DNA of 64,000 nt from Oceanihabitans sp. 2_MG-2023 (GTDB taxonomy: Bacteria; Bacteroidota; Bacteroidia; Flavobacteriales; Flavobacteriaceae), in NCBI RefSeq assembly GCF_030547245.1, contig NZ_JAUOQT010000002.1:496001-560000 (forward strand), written 5' to 3'. Made by a program: the position numbers and the translations under genes. This document shows, in pieces, positions 1-9,034 of this stretch (position 1 is its first letter; every line of letters starts with the position of its first letter). The notes beneath the pieces are model-generated. The model did not search any database. It was not told the DNA's origin and was given only the letters and a program-made list of their open reading frames with translations.

Positions 1-2174
1 TTAAAGTTTGCAGCCAAGGTTGCCGACAACTTACCATTTCCTAACTCTATGTTTCTGTAATTTGCAACTAAATCTAAACCTGTAGTATTAGTAGTAACAG
101 CGTTAACAAAGAATTTTAAACTTGTAATAGAATTATCTACTAGAATCTGTTCTACGGGATTCGTACTTGTATCATCGGCATCAAAACCAATTTCATTGGT
201 AAACAAAACGCGGTTATCTACTTTTACATTATAGAAATCTAAGGATAATGATAAGTTGTTAACTGGTTTAAAGGTGATTCCTGCAGAAATATTTTTTGAA
301 GTTTCTGCTGTTAATTGAGGCACTCCTAAACCGTCTCTAATTATTGGGTCTACATTATTAAATGTACCTTGGTTTGAAATTGTCCCTCCAGATACAAGTG
401 TCTGCACATTACTTAAATATATTTGATGTAATGAAGGCGCTCTAAAACCTGTACTATACGACGCTCTAATTGCCCCTTTATCCCCTAAAGAATAACGCCC
501 ATTAACTTTCCATGACGTATTGTCTCCAAAGTCGCTAAAATCCTCATAACGAACTGCACCACCTATTAAAATTTTTTCAGTCGGCTCCCAATCTAAAGCT
601 CCATAAACACCATAATTATCCCTTTTTGCTTCTACAGCATTACTAGGTTGCAATCCAGGAAAAGACTGTGCTCCTCCAGATCCAGAAGGATTGAAATAAG
701 ATGCTGGATCTCCAGCTTCAGCAGTAAAGCGTTCTCCTTTTATTTCAGCACCAAAAGAAACCACAAAAGATCCAAGCTCTCTACTTAAATCTAGATTAGC
801 AAGCGTGTTACTAAAAGTATAAGCTCCTACATCAAAACTTGTTTGGCTATTTGCTCCTAAATCTATATTTAATGTATTATTCACCTCATAGTCTACTGCA
901 TTTCTTCCATACGTACCACTTAAATCTACTTTAAAACCTAATACGTCCCATTTAACACCTGCAGTCATATTATTATCCCTAACATCTGTTTCAAATGTTG
1001 GTTGAAAACCTTGATATTCTGTTCCTGCTTCATGTAATAGATTGTGTGGATCTGTAACCCAGTATGGTGTGCGATATAAAGCAAAACTCTTTCCTGTTCT
1101 ATAGGTTAATCCGCCAAAGGTGTAAAACTCTGCTCCTTTATCTCCAATTGGCACCCCTGCATTTACAAAAATATCCATTATTTTCATTTCTGGTTGACCA
1201 ATAGTCATACCTAAATCCGGATTATCTGCTAACCAAGCTCCAAAAGTTGGGTCATCTGCTGCTACACCAAACAAATCATCTTTACCAGGTTCCCCTGCTC
1301 TATTAGTCTCTTCTTGTTGGTAATAGCCAACTGTGAAATTTAAATAACTACCTTCCTTACCTAGATTCAAAGATGTATTTAAATCTACACCAAAATTAAA
1401 TCCATCTCCTTCTGTAGTAACTCCTGCTTTAGCACTTACTGAAGTGAATTCAACATCCTTTTTCAAGACCATGTTTATTACTCCTGCAATAGCATCAGAA
1501 CCATATTGAGCAGATGCTCCATCTCTTAAAACCTCAATCCGTTCAATAGCAGCTGCTGGTATACTTTTTAAATCTACTCCAACTTCACCTTTACCTGGTG
1601 TATCATTAATATACACTAATGCACTTTGATTTTTACGTTTCCCGTTTACTAAAACCAATGTCCTACTTGGGCCTAATCCTCTCAAATCTGCAGGATCAAA
1701 ATGAGCTGTTCCATCTGAAATAGCTTGAGTAGTAGAATTAAAAGATGGTACTTTATACGTTAACATTTTATCTACAGTAGGTTGACCAGTATTCTTCAAC
1801 TCTGCAACACCAATATTATCAATTGGAACAGGTGAATCTAAAATAGATCTAGGTTTCGCTCTATTACCTACTAGTATTACTTCATCTAATGCAACACCAG
1901 ATTGTAAAGTAATATTTAAAACACTACCACTAACAGTAGCCTCTTTTGACTCATAGCCAACATAAGAATATAATAAAACATCTCCATTACTGGCTTCTAT
2001 GGAATAATTACCATCAAAATCTGTGGTTGTTCCATTTGTGGTTCCTTTTACAACAACAGAAACTCCTGGTATTGGACCTGAATCATCAGAAACATTTCCC
2101 GAAACCTGTTGTGCATTAATAAAACTTGATGTTCCTAACAATAGAAACAACAACATAAAGTAGCTTTTTACCAT
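1..2174 (-). CDS. TonB-dependent receptor (3' end cut by window edge)
   Basis: Outer-membrane active-transport receptor, read leftwards from ATG at 2174 and still open at base 1, so about 724 residues are visible and the last barrel strands are missing. The N-terminus is a signal peptide ending near FINAQQ. It is followed by a CarboxypepD_reg-like beta-sandwich (VSGNVSDDSGPIPGVSVVVKG, a single segment of the usual pattern), then a plug domain with LRGLGPSRTLVLVNGKR and RIEVLRDGASAQYGSDAIAG, and then a beta-barrel. The plug resembles the subgroup of TonB receptors that act without a SusD partner, and no susD-like gene adjoins it on the visible side. The substrate cannot be told from sequence. 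Divergent from aspS across 190 bp. Confidence 0.93.
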   Translation of the reverse strand, partial: MVKSYFMLLFLLLGTSSFINAQQVSGNVSDDSGPIPGVSVVVKGTTNGTTTDFDGNYSIEASNGDVLLYSYVGYESKEATVSGSVLNITLQSGVALDEVILVGNRAKPRSILDSPVPIDNIGVAELKNTGQPTVDKMLTYKVPSFNSTTQAISDGTAHFDPADLRGLGPSRTLVLVNGKRKNQSALVYINDTPGKGEVGVDLKSIPAAAIERIEVLRDGASAQYGSDAIAGVINMVLKKDVEFTSVSAKAGVTTEGDGFNFGVDLNTSLNLGKEGSYLNFTVGYYQQEETNRAGEPGKDDLFGVAADDPTFGAWLADNPDLGMTIGQPEMKIMDIFVNAGVPIGDKGAEFYTFGGLTYRTGKSFALYRTPYWVTDPHNLLHEAGTEYQGFQPTFETDVRDNNMTAGVKWDVLGFKVDLSGTYGRNAVDYEVNNTLNIDLGANSQTSFDVGAYTFSNTLANLDLSRELGSFVVSFGAEIKGERFTAEAGDPASYFNPSGSGGAQSFPGLQPSNAVEAKRDNYGVYGALDWEPTEKILIGGAVRYEDFSDFGDNTSWKVNGRYSLGDKGAIRASYSTGFRAPSLHQIYLSNVQTLVSGGTISNQGTFNNVDPIIRDGLGVPQLTAETSKNISAGITFKPVNNLSLSLDFYNVKVDNRVLFTNEIGFDADDTSTNPVEQILVDNSITSLKFFVNAVTTNTTGLDLVANYRNIELGNGKLSATLAANF

Positions 2175-2271
2175 AATTTATAATTTTATTTATTTAAACA
2201 AAAAAACAACAAAATTATCAAATATGTAAATTTTTAAATGTTTTTATGAAAATATAATAATAAAAAGCCCG

Positions 2272-2279
2272 CAAAAATA
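2272..2279 (-). promoter_or_regulatory. Flavobacterial -7 element (TATTTTTG) for the TonB receptor
   Basis: Exact TAnnTTTG on the minus strand about 98 bp before the receptor ATG. This is the -7 consensus used by the Bacteroidota primary sigma factor. The region is very AT-rich, so a chance match is possible. Confidence 0.35.
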
Positions 2280-2338
2280 AACATACCACCTTTTTGAATT
2301 AGTTTACATAATACCAATTATAGTCAAAATATAAATGT

Positions 2339-2346
2339 TAAATTTG
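2339..2346 (+). promoter_or_regulatory. Flavobacterial -7 element (TAAATTTG) for aspS
   Basis: Exact match to TAnnTTTG ending 18 bp before the aspS ATG. It would give a leader of roughly a dozen bases. No good -33 TTG is seen at 17-23 bp spacing. Confidence 0.55.
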
Positions 2347-2364
2347 CACTTCAAATAAAATTTT

Positions 2365-4119
2365 ATGTACAGAAGTCATAATTGTGGTGAGTTAAATGCA
2401 TCACATATAAACACAGAGGTAACACTAGCAGGCTGGGTTCAAAAGTCTAGAGATAAAGGATTTATTGTCTGGGTAGATTTGCGGGATAGATATGGAATAA
2501 CACAATTGGTGTTTGATGAAGAAAGAACTTCAAAAACAATGATGGAACAAGCGCAAAAATTAGGCCGTGAATTTGTTATACAAGTTAAAGGAACCGTTAT
2601 TGAGCGTGCATCTAAAAACCCTAAAATGCCTACAGGAAATATTGAAATTCTTGTTTCTGAATTAAACATTTTAAACGAAGCATTAGTTCCTCCTTTCACT
2701 ATTGAAGACACAACAGATGGTGGTGAAGAATTGCGTATGAAATATCGCTATTTAGATATAAGACGTAATCCTGTAAAAAACAATCTGATTTTTAGAGCAA
2801 AAGTTACACAAGCAGTTAGAAATTATTTGTCTAATGAAGGATTTATAGAAGTAGAAACCCCTTACTTAATAAAATCTACTCCAGAAGGCGCTCGTGATTT
2901 TGTGGTTCCAAGCAGAATGAACGAAGGGCAATTTTACGCATTACCGCAATCGCCACAAACTTTTAAGCAATTGCTAATGGTTGGTGGAATGGATAAGTAT
3001 TTTCAAATTGTAAAGTGCTTTAGAGACGAAGATTTACGCGCAGACAGACAGCCAGAATTTACTCAGATAGACTGTGAAATGGCTTTTATTGAACAAGAAG
3101 ATATTTTAAATGCTTTTGAAGGGTTAACACGTCATTTATTAAAAGAAGTAAATGGAGTAGAGATTGAAAAATTCCCAAGAATGCTTTATGATGATGCCAT
3201 GCGTTTGTACGGAAACGATAAACCTGACATTAGATTTGGAATGGAATTTGGAGAACTTAATGCCGCAACACAACACAAAGATTTTGGCGTTTTTAATAAT
3301 GCAGAATTAGTTGTAGGTATTGCTGTTCCTGGCGGAAATGTATACACAAGAAAAGAAATAGATAAATTAATCGACTGGGTAAAACGCCCACAAGTTGGTG
3401 CTTTAGGAATGGTTTATTGCCGTGTTAATGACGATGGAACTTTCAAATCTTCTGTAGATAAATTTTACAACCAAGAAGATTTAGCAAAATGGGCTGAAGT
3501 TACAGGTGCAAAACCTGGAGATTTAATTTGTATCTTATCTGGAGAAACAAATAAAGTAAGAGCACAACTAAGTGCATTACGCATGGAGCTTGCAGAACGC
3601 TTAGGTTTACGTGACCCTAAAGTATTTGCTCCACTTTGGGTAATGGATTTTCCTTTATTAGAATTAGATGAAGAAACTGGGCATTATCATGCTATGCACC
3701 ATCCTTTTACTTCACCTAAACCAGGACAAATAGAATTATTAGACACCAATCCCGGAGAGGTAAAAGCAAATGCTTACGATTTGGTTTTAAACGGAAATGA
3801 AATTGGTGGAGGATCTATTAGAATTCACGATAAAAAGACGCAAGCTATCATGTTAAAACATTTAGGTTTTAGCGAAGAAGAAGCAAAAGCGCAGTTTGGA
3901 TTCTTAATGGATGCCTTTGAGTATGGTGCACCTCCACATGGCGGACTTGCTTTTGGACTTGATAGATTAGTTTCTATTTTAGGCGGGCAAGAAACTATTA
4001 GAGATTTTATTGCTTTTCCAAAAAACAATTCTGGACGTGATGTCATGATAGATGCTCCTGCTCCCATTGATGATGAACAACTAACAGAACTAAGTTTAAA
4101 ATTAAACTTAAAATCATAA
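2365..4119 (+). CDS. aspS: Aspartyl-tRNA synthetase
   Basis: Charges tRNA-Asp with aspartate in the cytoplasm. The 584 residues have the full bacterial-type layout: an N-terminal OB-fold anticodon-binding domain (about 1-110), a class II catalytic core, the bacterial GAD insertion (about 290-410), and the C-terminal core. Motif 2 is [16 protein letters not shown] at about 219-234, and motif 3 is GLAFGLDRL near 535. The ATPEGARDF-type loop appears as STPEGARDF. Whether the enzyme is discriminating or also makes Asp-tRNA-Asn cannot be decided here. It is a single gene with its own promoter-like element and a strong terminator. Confidence 0.98.
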   Translation: MYRSHNCGELNASHINTEVTLAGWVQKSRDKGFIVWVDLRDRYGITQLVFDEERTSKTMMEQAQKLGREFVIQVKGTVIERASKNPKMPTGNIEILVSELNILNEALVPPFTIEDTTDGGEELRMKYRYLDIRRNPVKNNLIFRAKVTQAVRNYLSNEGFIEVETPYLIKSTPEGARDFVVPSRMNEGQFYALPQSPQTFKQLLMVGGMDKYFQIVKCFRDEDLRADRQPEFTQIDCEMAFIEQEDILNAFEGLTRHLLKEVNGVEIEKFPRMLYDDAMRLYGNDKPDIRFGMEFGELNAATQHKDFGVFNNAELVVGIAVPGGNVYTRKEIDKLIDWVKRPQVGALGMVYCRVNDDGTFKSSVDKFYNQEDLAKWAEVTGAKPGDLICILSGETNKVRAQLSALRMELAERLGLRDPKVFAPLWVMDFPLLELDEETGHYHAMHHPFTSPKPGQIELLDTNPGEVKANAYDLVLNGNEIGGGSIRIHDKKTQAIMLKHLGFSEEEAKAQFGFLMDAFEYGAPPHGGLAFGLDRLVSILGGQETIRDFIAFPKNNSGRDVMIDAPAPIDDEQLTELSLKLNLKS

Positions 4120-4120
4120 A

Positions 4121-4151
4121 TAAAAAATCCTGCAAATTGCAGGATTTTTTA
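4121..4151 (+). terminator. Intrinsic terminator after aspS
   Basis: Stem AATCCTGCA/TGCAGGATT with a minimal loop, flanked by an A run and a T run, immediately after the aspS stop codon. It lies only 14 bp before the next start codon. Confidence 0.9.
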
Positions 4152-4164
4152 GTAGCTTTAATTC

Positions 4165-5943
4165 ATGCCAAAACAACATGTAATAAAACGGTTTTTAAAA
4201 TGGAGATACAAACATATCTCTCAAAAAAACTTTGTTTTTATATTAAGTTTGTTCGTTGGTTTACTGGCTGGGTTAGTTTCGGTAACCATAAAAAATATTA
4301 CTTATACCATTGAAGCTGTTTTAGAAAAAGGAATCATTTTTTCACAAAACCAACTCTATTTTATTCTTCCTGTAATTGGTTTATTATTGGTTTACTTATT
4401 TACTAAATATATTACTAAAAAACCTTTAGAACACGCAATTCCATCCATATTATTCTCCCTTTCAAAAAAAGGAGGAATATTGGCCAGAACTAAAATATAC
4501 TATCCTTTAATAGCAGCCCCACTAACTGTAGGTTTTGGTGGATCTGTTGGTTTACTTGGCCCAGCAGTAGCCTCTGGTGCTGCCTTAAGCTCAAACTTAG
4601 GAAAACTACTTCATATAGATAGTAAAACAAAAACATTATTAATTGGTTGTGCTGCAGCTGGGGCAATATCATCTATTTTTAAATCTCCTGTTGCTGCTAT
4701 AATTTTTGCAGTAGAAGTTTTTAGCTTAGACCTAACCTTTGCTTCTTTATTACCATTATTACTAGCCTCGGTTTCTTCTGTTATTACCTCTTATTTCTTT
4801 CTAGGTGACGATCTTCTTTTTAACTTTAATTTTTCGGATAAATTTGAAATAAAAGATACGTTTTTTTATGTATTACTAGGTGTTTCTACAGCTATAGCTT
4901 CTATATATTTCACCAAAATGTATTTCGCAATTTTGAAGTTTTTTGATAACTTTAAAAACCAATTTCAAAGACTAATCATTGGTGGACTTGCAATAGGCGT
5001 TATGCTTTATTTTATTCCGCCACTTTATGGAGAAGGCTTTGGCTTTATAAACAATCTACTTGCAGGAAACCACCTTCAAGCACTTGGCACAACTCCTTTT
5101 GATGCGTACAATAAAAATATTTGGGTAATCATTGCATTACTAATAGGTATCACTATTTTTAAAGCTGTAGCTATGACAACTACTTTTGCTGCTGGTGGTG
5201 TTGGAGGAATATTCATTCCAACCATGGTAATGGGAAGTGCTTTAGGTAACGTGGTTGCAAAAATGATCAATAATATAGGTTTAGGTTTTCAGGTATCCGA
5301 AACCAATTTCACACTCATAGGTATGGCAGGATTAATTGCTGGAGTAATTCATGCTCCATTAACTGCCATCTTCTTAATCGCTGAAATTACAGGAGGCTAC
5401 GAGCTTTTTGTACCGCTAATGATTACCGTTGCCATTTCGTTTATTATTACTAAAAACACCATTGAACATAATATTTACACTAGGGAATTAGCTGCAAAAG
5501 GAGCACTATTAACACATGACAAAGACCAAAGTGTACTTACTTTAATGAAGCTAGATTCGGTAATAGAAAAAAACTTTAAACCCCTAAAACCTTCTATGAC
5601 TTTAGGCGAAATGCTACATGAAGGCGTTTCTAAATCAACTCGAAATTTATTCCCTGTAATTAATAAAGAAAAAGAATTCTTAGGTGTTATTTTGTTAGAT
5701 GATATTCGCGAATTTATGTTCAACCAGAAACTTTACGATACTACTATTGTAGAGGATTATATGCATAATGCTCCAGAAATAATAAATTATGATAAAGACA
5801 ATATGCAAGAAGTTATGGATAAATTTCAAAACTCCAGCGCATGGAATTTACCAGTAATAAAAAACGGAAAATATTATGGTTTTGTTTCAAAATCTAAGCT
5901 ACTTACAGCCTACAGACGGCAATTAATTAACTATACCAAATAG
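4165..5943 (+). CDS. ClC-family chloride channel with CBS domain pair
   Basis: Inner-membrane anion transport protein of 592 residues with the ClC fold and a C-terminal pair of CBS domains (about 450-585). The ClC signatures are present in order: LEHAIPS (GSGIP region, near 88), GSVGLLGP (GREGP region, 126-133) and GGIFIPTMVMG (GxFxP region). Two residues stand out. The position of the extracellular gating glutamate (E148 in E. coli ClC-ec1) is Leu131. The internal proton glutamate position (E203) appears to be Val185, following Glu184. In characterised ClC proteins, loss of both glutamates goes with loss of H+ coupling, so I infer passive anion conduction rather than Cl-/H+ exchange. Confidence 0.9.
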   Translation: MPKQHVIKRFLKWRYKHISQKNFVFILSLFVGLLAGLVSVTIKNITYTIEAVLEKGIIFSQNQLYFILPVIGLLLVYLFTKYITKKPLEHAIPSILFSLSKKGGILARTKIYYPLIAAPLTVGFGGSVGLLGPAVASGAALSSNLGKLLHIDSKTKTLLIGCAAAGAISSIFKSPVAAIIFAVEVFSLDLTFASLLPLLLASVSSVITSYFFLGDDLLFNFNFSDKFEIKDTFFYVLLGVSTAIASIYFTKMYFAILKFFDNFKNQFQRLIIGGLAIGVMLYFIPPLYGEGFGFINNLLAGNHLQALGTTPFDAYNKNIWVIIALLIGITIFKAVAMTTTFAAGGVGGIFIPTMVMGSALGNVVAKMINNIGLGFQVSETNFTLIGMAGLIAGVIHAPLTAIFLIAEITGGYELFVPLMITVAISFIITKNTIEHNIYTRELAAKGALLTHDKDQSVLTLMKLDSVIEKNFKPLKPSMTLGEMLHEGVSKSTRNLFPVINKEKEFLGVILLDDIREFMFNQKLYDTTIVEDYMHNAPEIINYDKDNMQEVMDKFQNSSAWNLPVIKNGKYYGFVSKSKLLTAYRRQLINYTK

Positions 5944-5998
5944 TCTCATCTAATAGGATTGAGATCGTATATAACCTTTAAAAACAAATAATCAATTC

Positions 5999-6238
5999 AT
6001 GAAATACTTCTTATATATTTTATTTTTCACTTGTATATCCAGTATCATTGCTGGCTACATTTTAGAAATAAACTATTCCGAAAAACTTATTGGATTCGGC
6101 GTTTTAGGGCTTTTTCTAATTTTCTTTCCTCTTTTCACCTATTATAGCTGGAAAAACAAAGACATTAAAGACTACATGCTCACCAAAGAAAATTTAGAAA
6201 AAATGCGTAAACGAGAAGGAGACAATAGAAAGTTATAA
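5999..6238 (+). CDS. Small two-helix membrane protein, unknown function
   Basis: A 79-residue protein with two strongly hydrophobic segments (about 3-20 and 30-50) and a charged C-terminal tail (KNKDIKDYMLTKENLEKMRKRE). It follows the ClC gene by 55 bp in the same direction and could be co-transcribed. No family recognised. The short length and hairpin-like topology suggest an inner-membrane accessory protein, which is inference. Confidence 0.7.
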   Translation: MKYFLYILFFTCISSIIAGYILEINYSEKLIGFGVLGLFLIFFPLFTYYSWKNKDIKDYMLTKENLEKMRKREGDNRKL

Positions 6239-6241
6239 TCA

Positions 6242-6338
6242 GGGCATTCCCCTTTTCCGTAAAACTACAAAGCGTCGCGCTATACACTATATCTTTTTGT
6301 AAAAACAAAAAGGATGCCGTTGCTATCGCTAATGCGCT
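6242..6338. repeat. Intergenic palindromic repeat, copy A
   Basis: One of four related intergenic elements in this window (others at 32065-32150, 49929-50012 and 62603-62708). The outer arms are GCATT/AATGC, the inner arms CTTTTTG/CAAAAAG, and the shared core is GTCGCGCT. It lies between the convergent small membrane protein gene and tadA. Confidence 0.75.
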
Positions 6339-6376
6339 TAACATCCAAATTTCATTATAAAAAAGTACAATGCAGT

Positions 6377-6826
6377 TTAATTTAAATTGCGTTTTTCAAT
6401 AAAAAAACGTTTCATAATTGCCGAAGCTTCTTCTGCTAAAACACCACCCTCAATTTTTGTTTTAGGGTGTAATTTTGTTCCCATTACACCACAACCTCTA
6501 TGCGCGTCTGATGCACCAAAAACAATTTTAGAAATCTGACTCCAATACAATGCCCCAGCACACATTTGGCAAGGCTCTAAGGTTACATACAAGGTGCAAT
6601 TTTTAAGATATTTTCCACCTAAAAAATTAGCAGCAGCAGTAATAGCTTGCATTTCTGCATGTGCAGTAACATCGTTTAACAACTCGGTTAAATTATGTGC
6701 TCTAGCAATTATTCTATCTTCTACAACAATAACAGCTCCAACAGGGACTTCCCCTTTTTCTAAAGCTGCCTCTGCTTCTTGAAGCGCTTTTTTCATAAAA
6801 TAAGTAGCATCGTACGGATTAATCAT
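6377..6826 (-). CDS. tadA: tRNA-specific adenosine deaminase (A34 to inosine)
   Basis: Zinc-dependent deaminase of 149 residues that converts the wobble adenosine of tRNA-Arg(ACG) to inosine. The cytidine/deoxycytidylate deaminase fold is plain: HAE at 56-58 (zinc ligand His and proton-shuttle Glu) and PCQMC at 85-89 (zinc-binding cysteines). The length and the N-terminal MKKALQEAEAALEKGEVPVG are typical of TadA rather than guanine or cytosine deaminases. It is divergent from dxs over a 92-bp intergenic region. Confidence 0.93.
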   Translation of the reverse strand: MINPYDATYFMKKALQEAEAALEKGEVPVGAVIVVEDRIIARAHNLTELLNDVTAHAEMQAITAAANFLGGKYLKNCTLYVTLEPCQMCAGALYWSQISKIVFGASDAHRGCGVMGTKLHPKTKIEGGVLAEEASAIMKRFFIEKRNLN

Positions 6827-6885
6827 CGTTATATTATTAAAAATAAATAATTATGGTAAAAATACAATTTCAAATGATATTAGTA

Positions 6886-6912
6886 TTGTATCGTTTTCAA
6901 ATATTACATTTG
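6886..6912 (+). promoter_or_regulatory. dxs promoter: TTG (-33) and TACATTTG (-7)
   Basis: TTG at 6886-6888 and TACATTTG at 6905-6912 are separated by 16 bp, close to the Bacteroidota TTG/TAnnTTTG promoter. The -7 element ends six bases before the dxs ATG (6919), so transcription should begin at or very near the start codon. Confidence 0.7.
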
Positions 6913-6918
6913 CAATAG

Positions 6919-8697
6919 ATGAATACCATTTTAGACCATATTAATTACCCAAAAGATGTACGACTTTTAAAGCAAGAGCAACTCCCAGAACTTGCAAAAG
7001 AATTGCGCGCTTCGGTTATTCATGCGGTTGCAACCAAAGAAGGCCATTTAGGAGCAAGTTTAGGCGTTGTAGAACTTACTATTGCTTTACATTATGTTTT
7101 TAATACTCCTGAAGATTTATTGGTTTGGGATGTTGGCCATCAAGCTTATGTACATAAATTACTTACTGGCAGAAAAAATGTTTTTCATACTAACAGGAGA
7201 CTGGGTGGCATTTCTGGTTTCCCAAAACGAGAGGAAAGCGAATATGACACTTTTGGTGTTGGACATTCCTCCACTTCTATTTCTGCAGCTTTAGGAATGG
7301 CTTTAGTGTCGCAATTAAAAGAAGAATTTAACAAACAACATATTGCGGTAATTGGTGACGCTTCAATTGCTAGCGGTATGGCTTTTGAAGGTTTAAATCA
7401 TGCTGGAGTTACCAATGCAAACCTTCTTGTTATTTTAAATGACAATGCTATTGGTATTGACCCAAGTGTTGGTGCCTTAAAACAATATTTAACCAACGTT
7501 AAAAAAGGGACCCAAAAACAAGATAATATTTTTGAAGCATTAAACTTTAACTATTCTGGCCCAATTGATGGTCATGATTTACCTGCTTTAGTTTTAGAGT
7601 TAGAGCGGCTAAAAAAAATTAAAGGCCCAAAATTTTTACATGTAATAACTACAAAAGGAAAAGGGTTAAAACAAGCGGAAGAAAACCAAGTAACGTATCA
7701 TGCGCCAGGAAAATTTAATGCAGAAACGGGTGATTTATATAAAAAATCGAATCAAATACAACCTCCAAAATTTCAAGATGTTTTTGGACATACCATCGTA
7801 GAACTCGCCAGATTAAACAACAAAATAATAGGCATAACTCCAGCAATGCCAACTGGAAGTTCTTTAAAGTATATGATGCAAGAGTTTCCTGATCGTGCAT
7901 TAGATGTTGGTATTGCAGAGCAACATGCAGTAACCCTAGCAGCAGGAATGGCAACACAAGGATATATTCCTTTTTGTAATATATATTCTACTTTTTTACA
8001 GCGCGCTTACGACCAAATAATACATGATGTAGCTTTACAAAAACTACCCGTAATTTTCTGTTTAGACCGTGCAGGTTTAGTTGGCGAAGATGGAGCAACA
8101 CATCATGGTGTTTTCGATTTAGCATATTTAAGGTGTATACCAAACCTCATTCTTTTTGCTCCAAGAAACGAAATCGAATTACGTAATATTATGTACACAG
8201 CACAGCTTGGTTTAGATTCTCCAATTGCAATTCGATTCCCTAGAGGAAGAGGTAAAATAACCAAATGGAAACAAACTTTCTCTAAAATTGAAATAGGTAA
8301 AGGCATTTGCTTAAAAAAAGGAAAAGACATAGCTATTTTAAGTATTGGCACAATGGCGAACACTGTTGATGAAGCAATTAATTTAATACATTCTGAAATC
8401 GAAATCGCTCATTACGATATGCGCTTTATTAAACCTATTGATGAAACGTTATTACATAATATATGTACTACATATAAAAACATAATTACAATAGAAGACG
8501 GAACAGTAAAAGGTGGTTTTGGAAATGAAATTCTAGAGTTTATAGCAAAAAATAACTATAAAATTAATATAACTATTTTAGGAATTCCAGATCATTTTAT
8601 TGAGCAAGGAAAAATTTTAGAACTTCAAAACTTATTAGCACTAGATGCAAAAAGTCTAGCTAAAAAAATAGAGGAAATAAATTACTCTGTAACGTAA
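6919..8697 (+). CDS. dxs: 1-deoxy-D-xylulose-5-phosphate synthase
   Basis: First enzyme of the MEP isoprenoid pathway: condenses pyruvate and glyceraldehyde 3-phosphate using thiamine diphosphate. It has 592 residues, a little shorter than the E. coli type. The ThDP/Mg site reads GDASIASGMAFEGLNHAG (from 146) followed by NDNAIGID. The pyrimidine-binding domain has VGIAEQHAVTLAAGMA with the catalytic Glu, and DRAGLVGEDGATHHGVFD is typical of DXS. A transketolase C-terminal domain follows. The GDAS in place of GDGA is, from memory, common in Bacteroidota DXS. The promoter abuts the start codon and suggests a leaderless message. Confidence 0.96.
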   Translation: MNTILDHINYPKDVRLLKQEQLPELAKELRASVIHAVATKEGHLGASLGVVELTIALHYVFNTPEDLLVWDVGHQAYVHKLLTGRKNVFHTNRRLGGISGFPKREESEYDTFGVGHSSTSISAALGMALVSQLKEEFNKQHIAVIGDASIASGMAFEGLNHAGVTNANLLVILNDNAIGIDPSVGALKQYLTNVKKGTQKQDNIFEALNFNYSGPIDGHDLPALVLELERLKKIKGPKFLHVITTKGKGLKQAEENQVTYHAPGKFNAETGDLYKKSNQIQPPKFQDVFGHTIVELARLNNKIIGITPAMPTGSSLKYMMQEFPDRALDVGIAEQHAVTLAAGMATQGYIPFCNIYSTFLQRAYDQIIHDVALQKLPVIFCLDRAGLVGEDGATHHGVFDLAYLRCIPNLILFAPRNEIELRNIMYTAQLGLDSPIAIRFPRGRGKITKWKQTFSKIEIGKGICLKKGKDIAILSIGTMANTVDEAINLIHSEIEIAHYDMRFIKPIDETLLHNICTTYKNIITIEDGTVKGGFGNEILEFIAKNNYKINITILGIPDHFIEQGKILELQNLLALDAKSLAKKIEEINYSVT

Positions 8698-8810
8698 TAT
8701 TGATCGTTTTCAACTTCAGAAGCATTGTTATTAGATACTTCATTAATTACCAATAAACATGCAAATGTTACAAAAAATATAACAAGTGCTCCAAGTAGGT
8801 TCTTTTTCAT
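8682..8810 (-). CDS. Possible 42-residue membrane or secreted peptide
   Basis: An unannotated-size frame: ATG at 8810, stop at 8682, overlapping the 3' end of dxs by 16 bp on the opposite strand. The product starts MKKNLLGALVIFFVTFACLL, a charged start followed by one hydrophobic helix, and ends in a polar acidic tail (SEVENDQYYVTE). The N-terminus looks like a genuine signal or anchor segment, which is why I list it. There is no ribosome binding site to test because this phylum does not use them, and no exact -7 element (closest TATATTTT). Function unknown. Confidence 0.45.
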   Translation of the reverse strand: MKKNLLGALVIFFVTFACLLVINEVSNNNASEVENDQYYVTE

Positions 8811-9034
8811 AATTTGAGTTTTAAAATATATTGCAAGCAAGTAATTTCTTTAAACTAAAATGTTATAGAAATCAAACTTAATAAAAATATCGATAAAAAG
8901 CAATTATATCCTTTAAAATACCTATAAAAAGGAAATCAGGAAGCTATATGTAAGTTTTTTAGTACTTTGAAGTTTATTGCATAAAAAAAATGCCTCTTAT
9001 AATATAAGTGGCATTTTTTAAAAGTATCTTTTAA
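8698..9034. other. Intergenic region between convergent dxs and the large T9SS protein gene
   Basis: Holds the possible 42-residue peptide gene (8682-8810) and a bidirectional terminator (8984-9018). The stretch 8811-8983 is AT-rich and shows nothing else I can support. Confidence 0.6.
8984..9018. terminator. Bidirectional terminator between dxs and the large T9SS protein gene
   Basis: AAAAATGCC...GGCATTTTT stem with an inner CTTAT/ATAAG extension, A run on the left and T run on the right. It sits just past the stop codon of the leftward gene. Confidence 0.8.
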
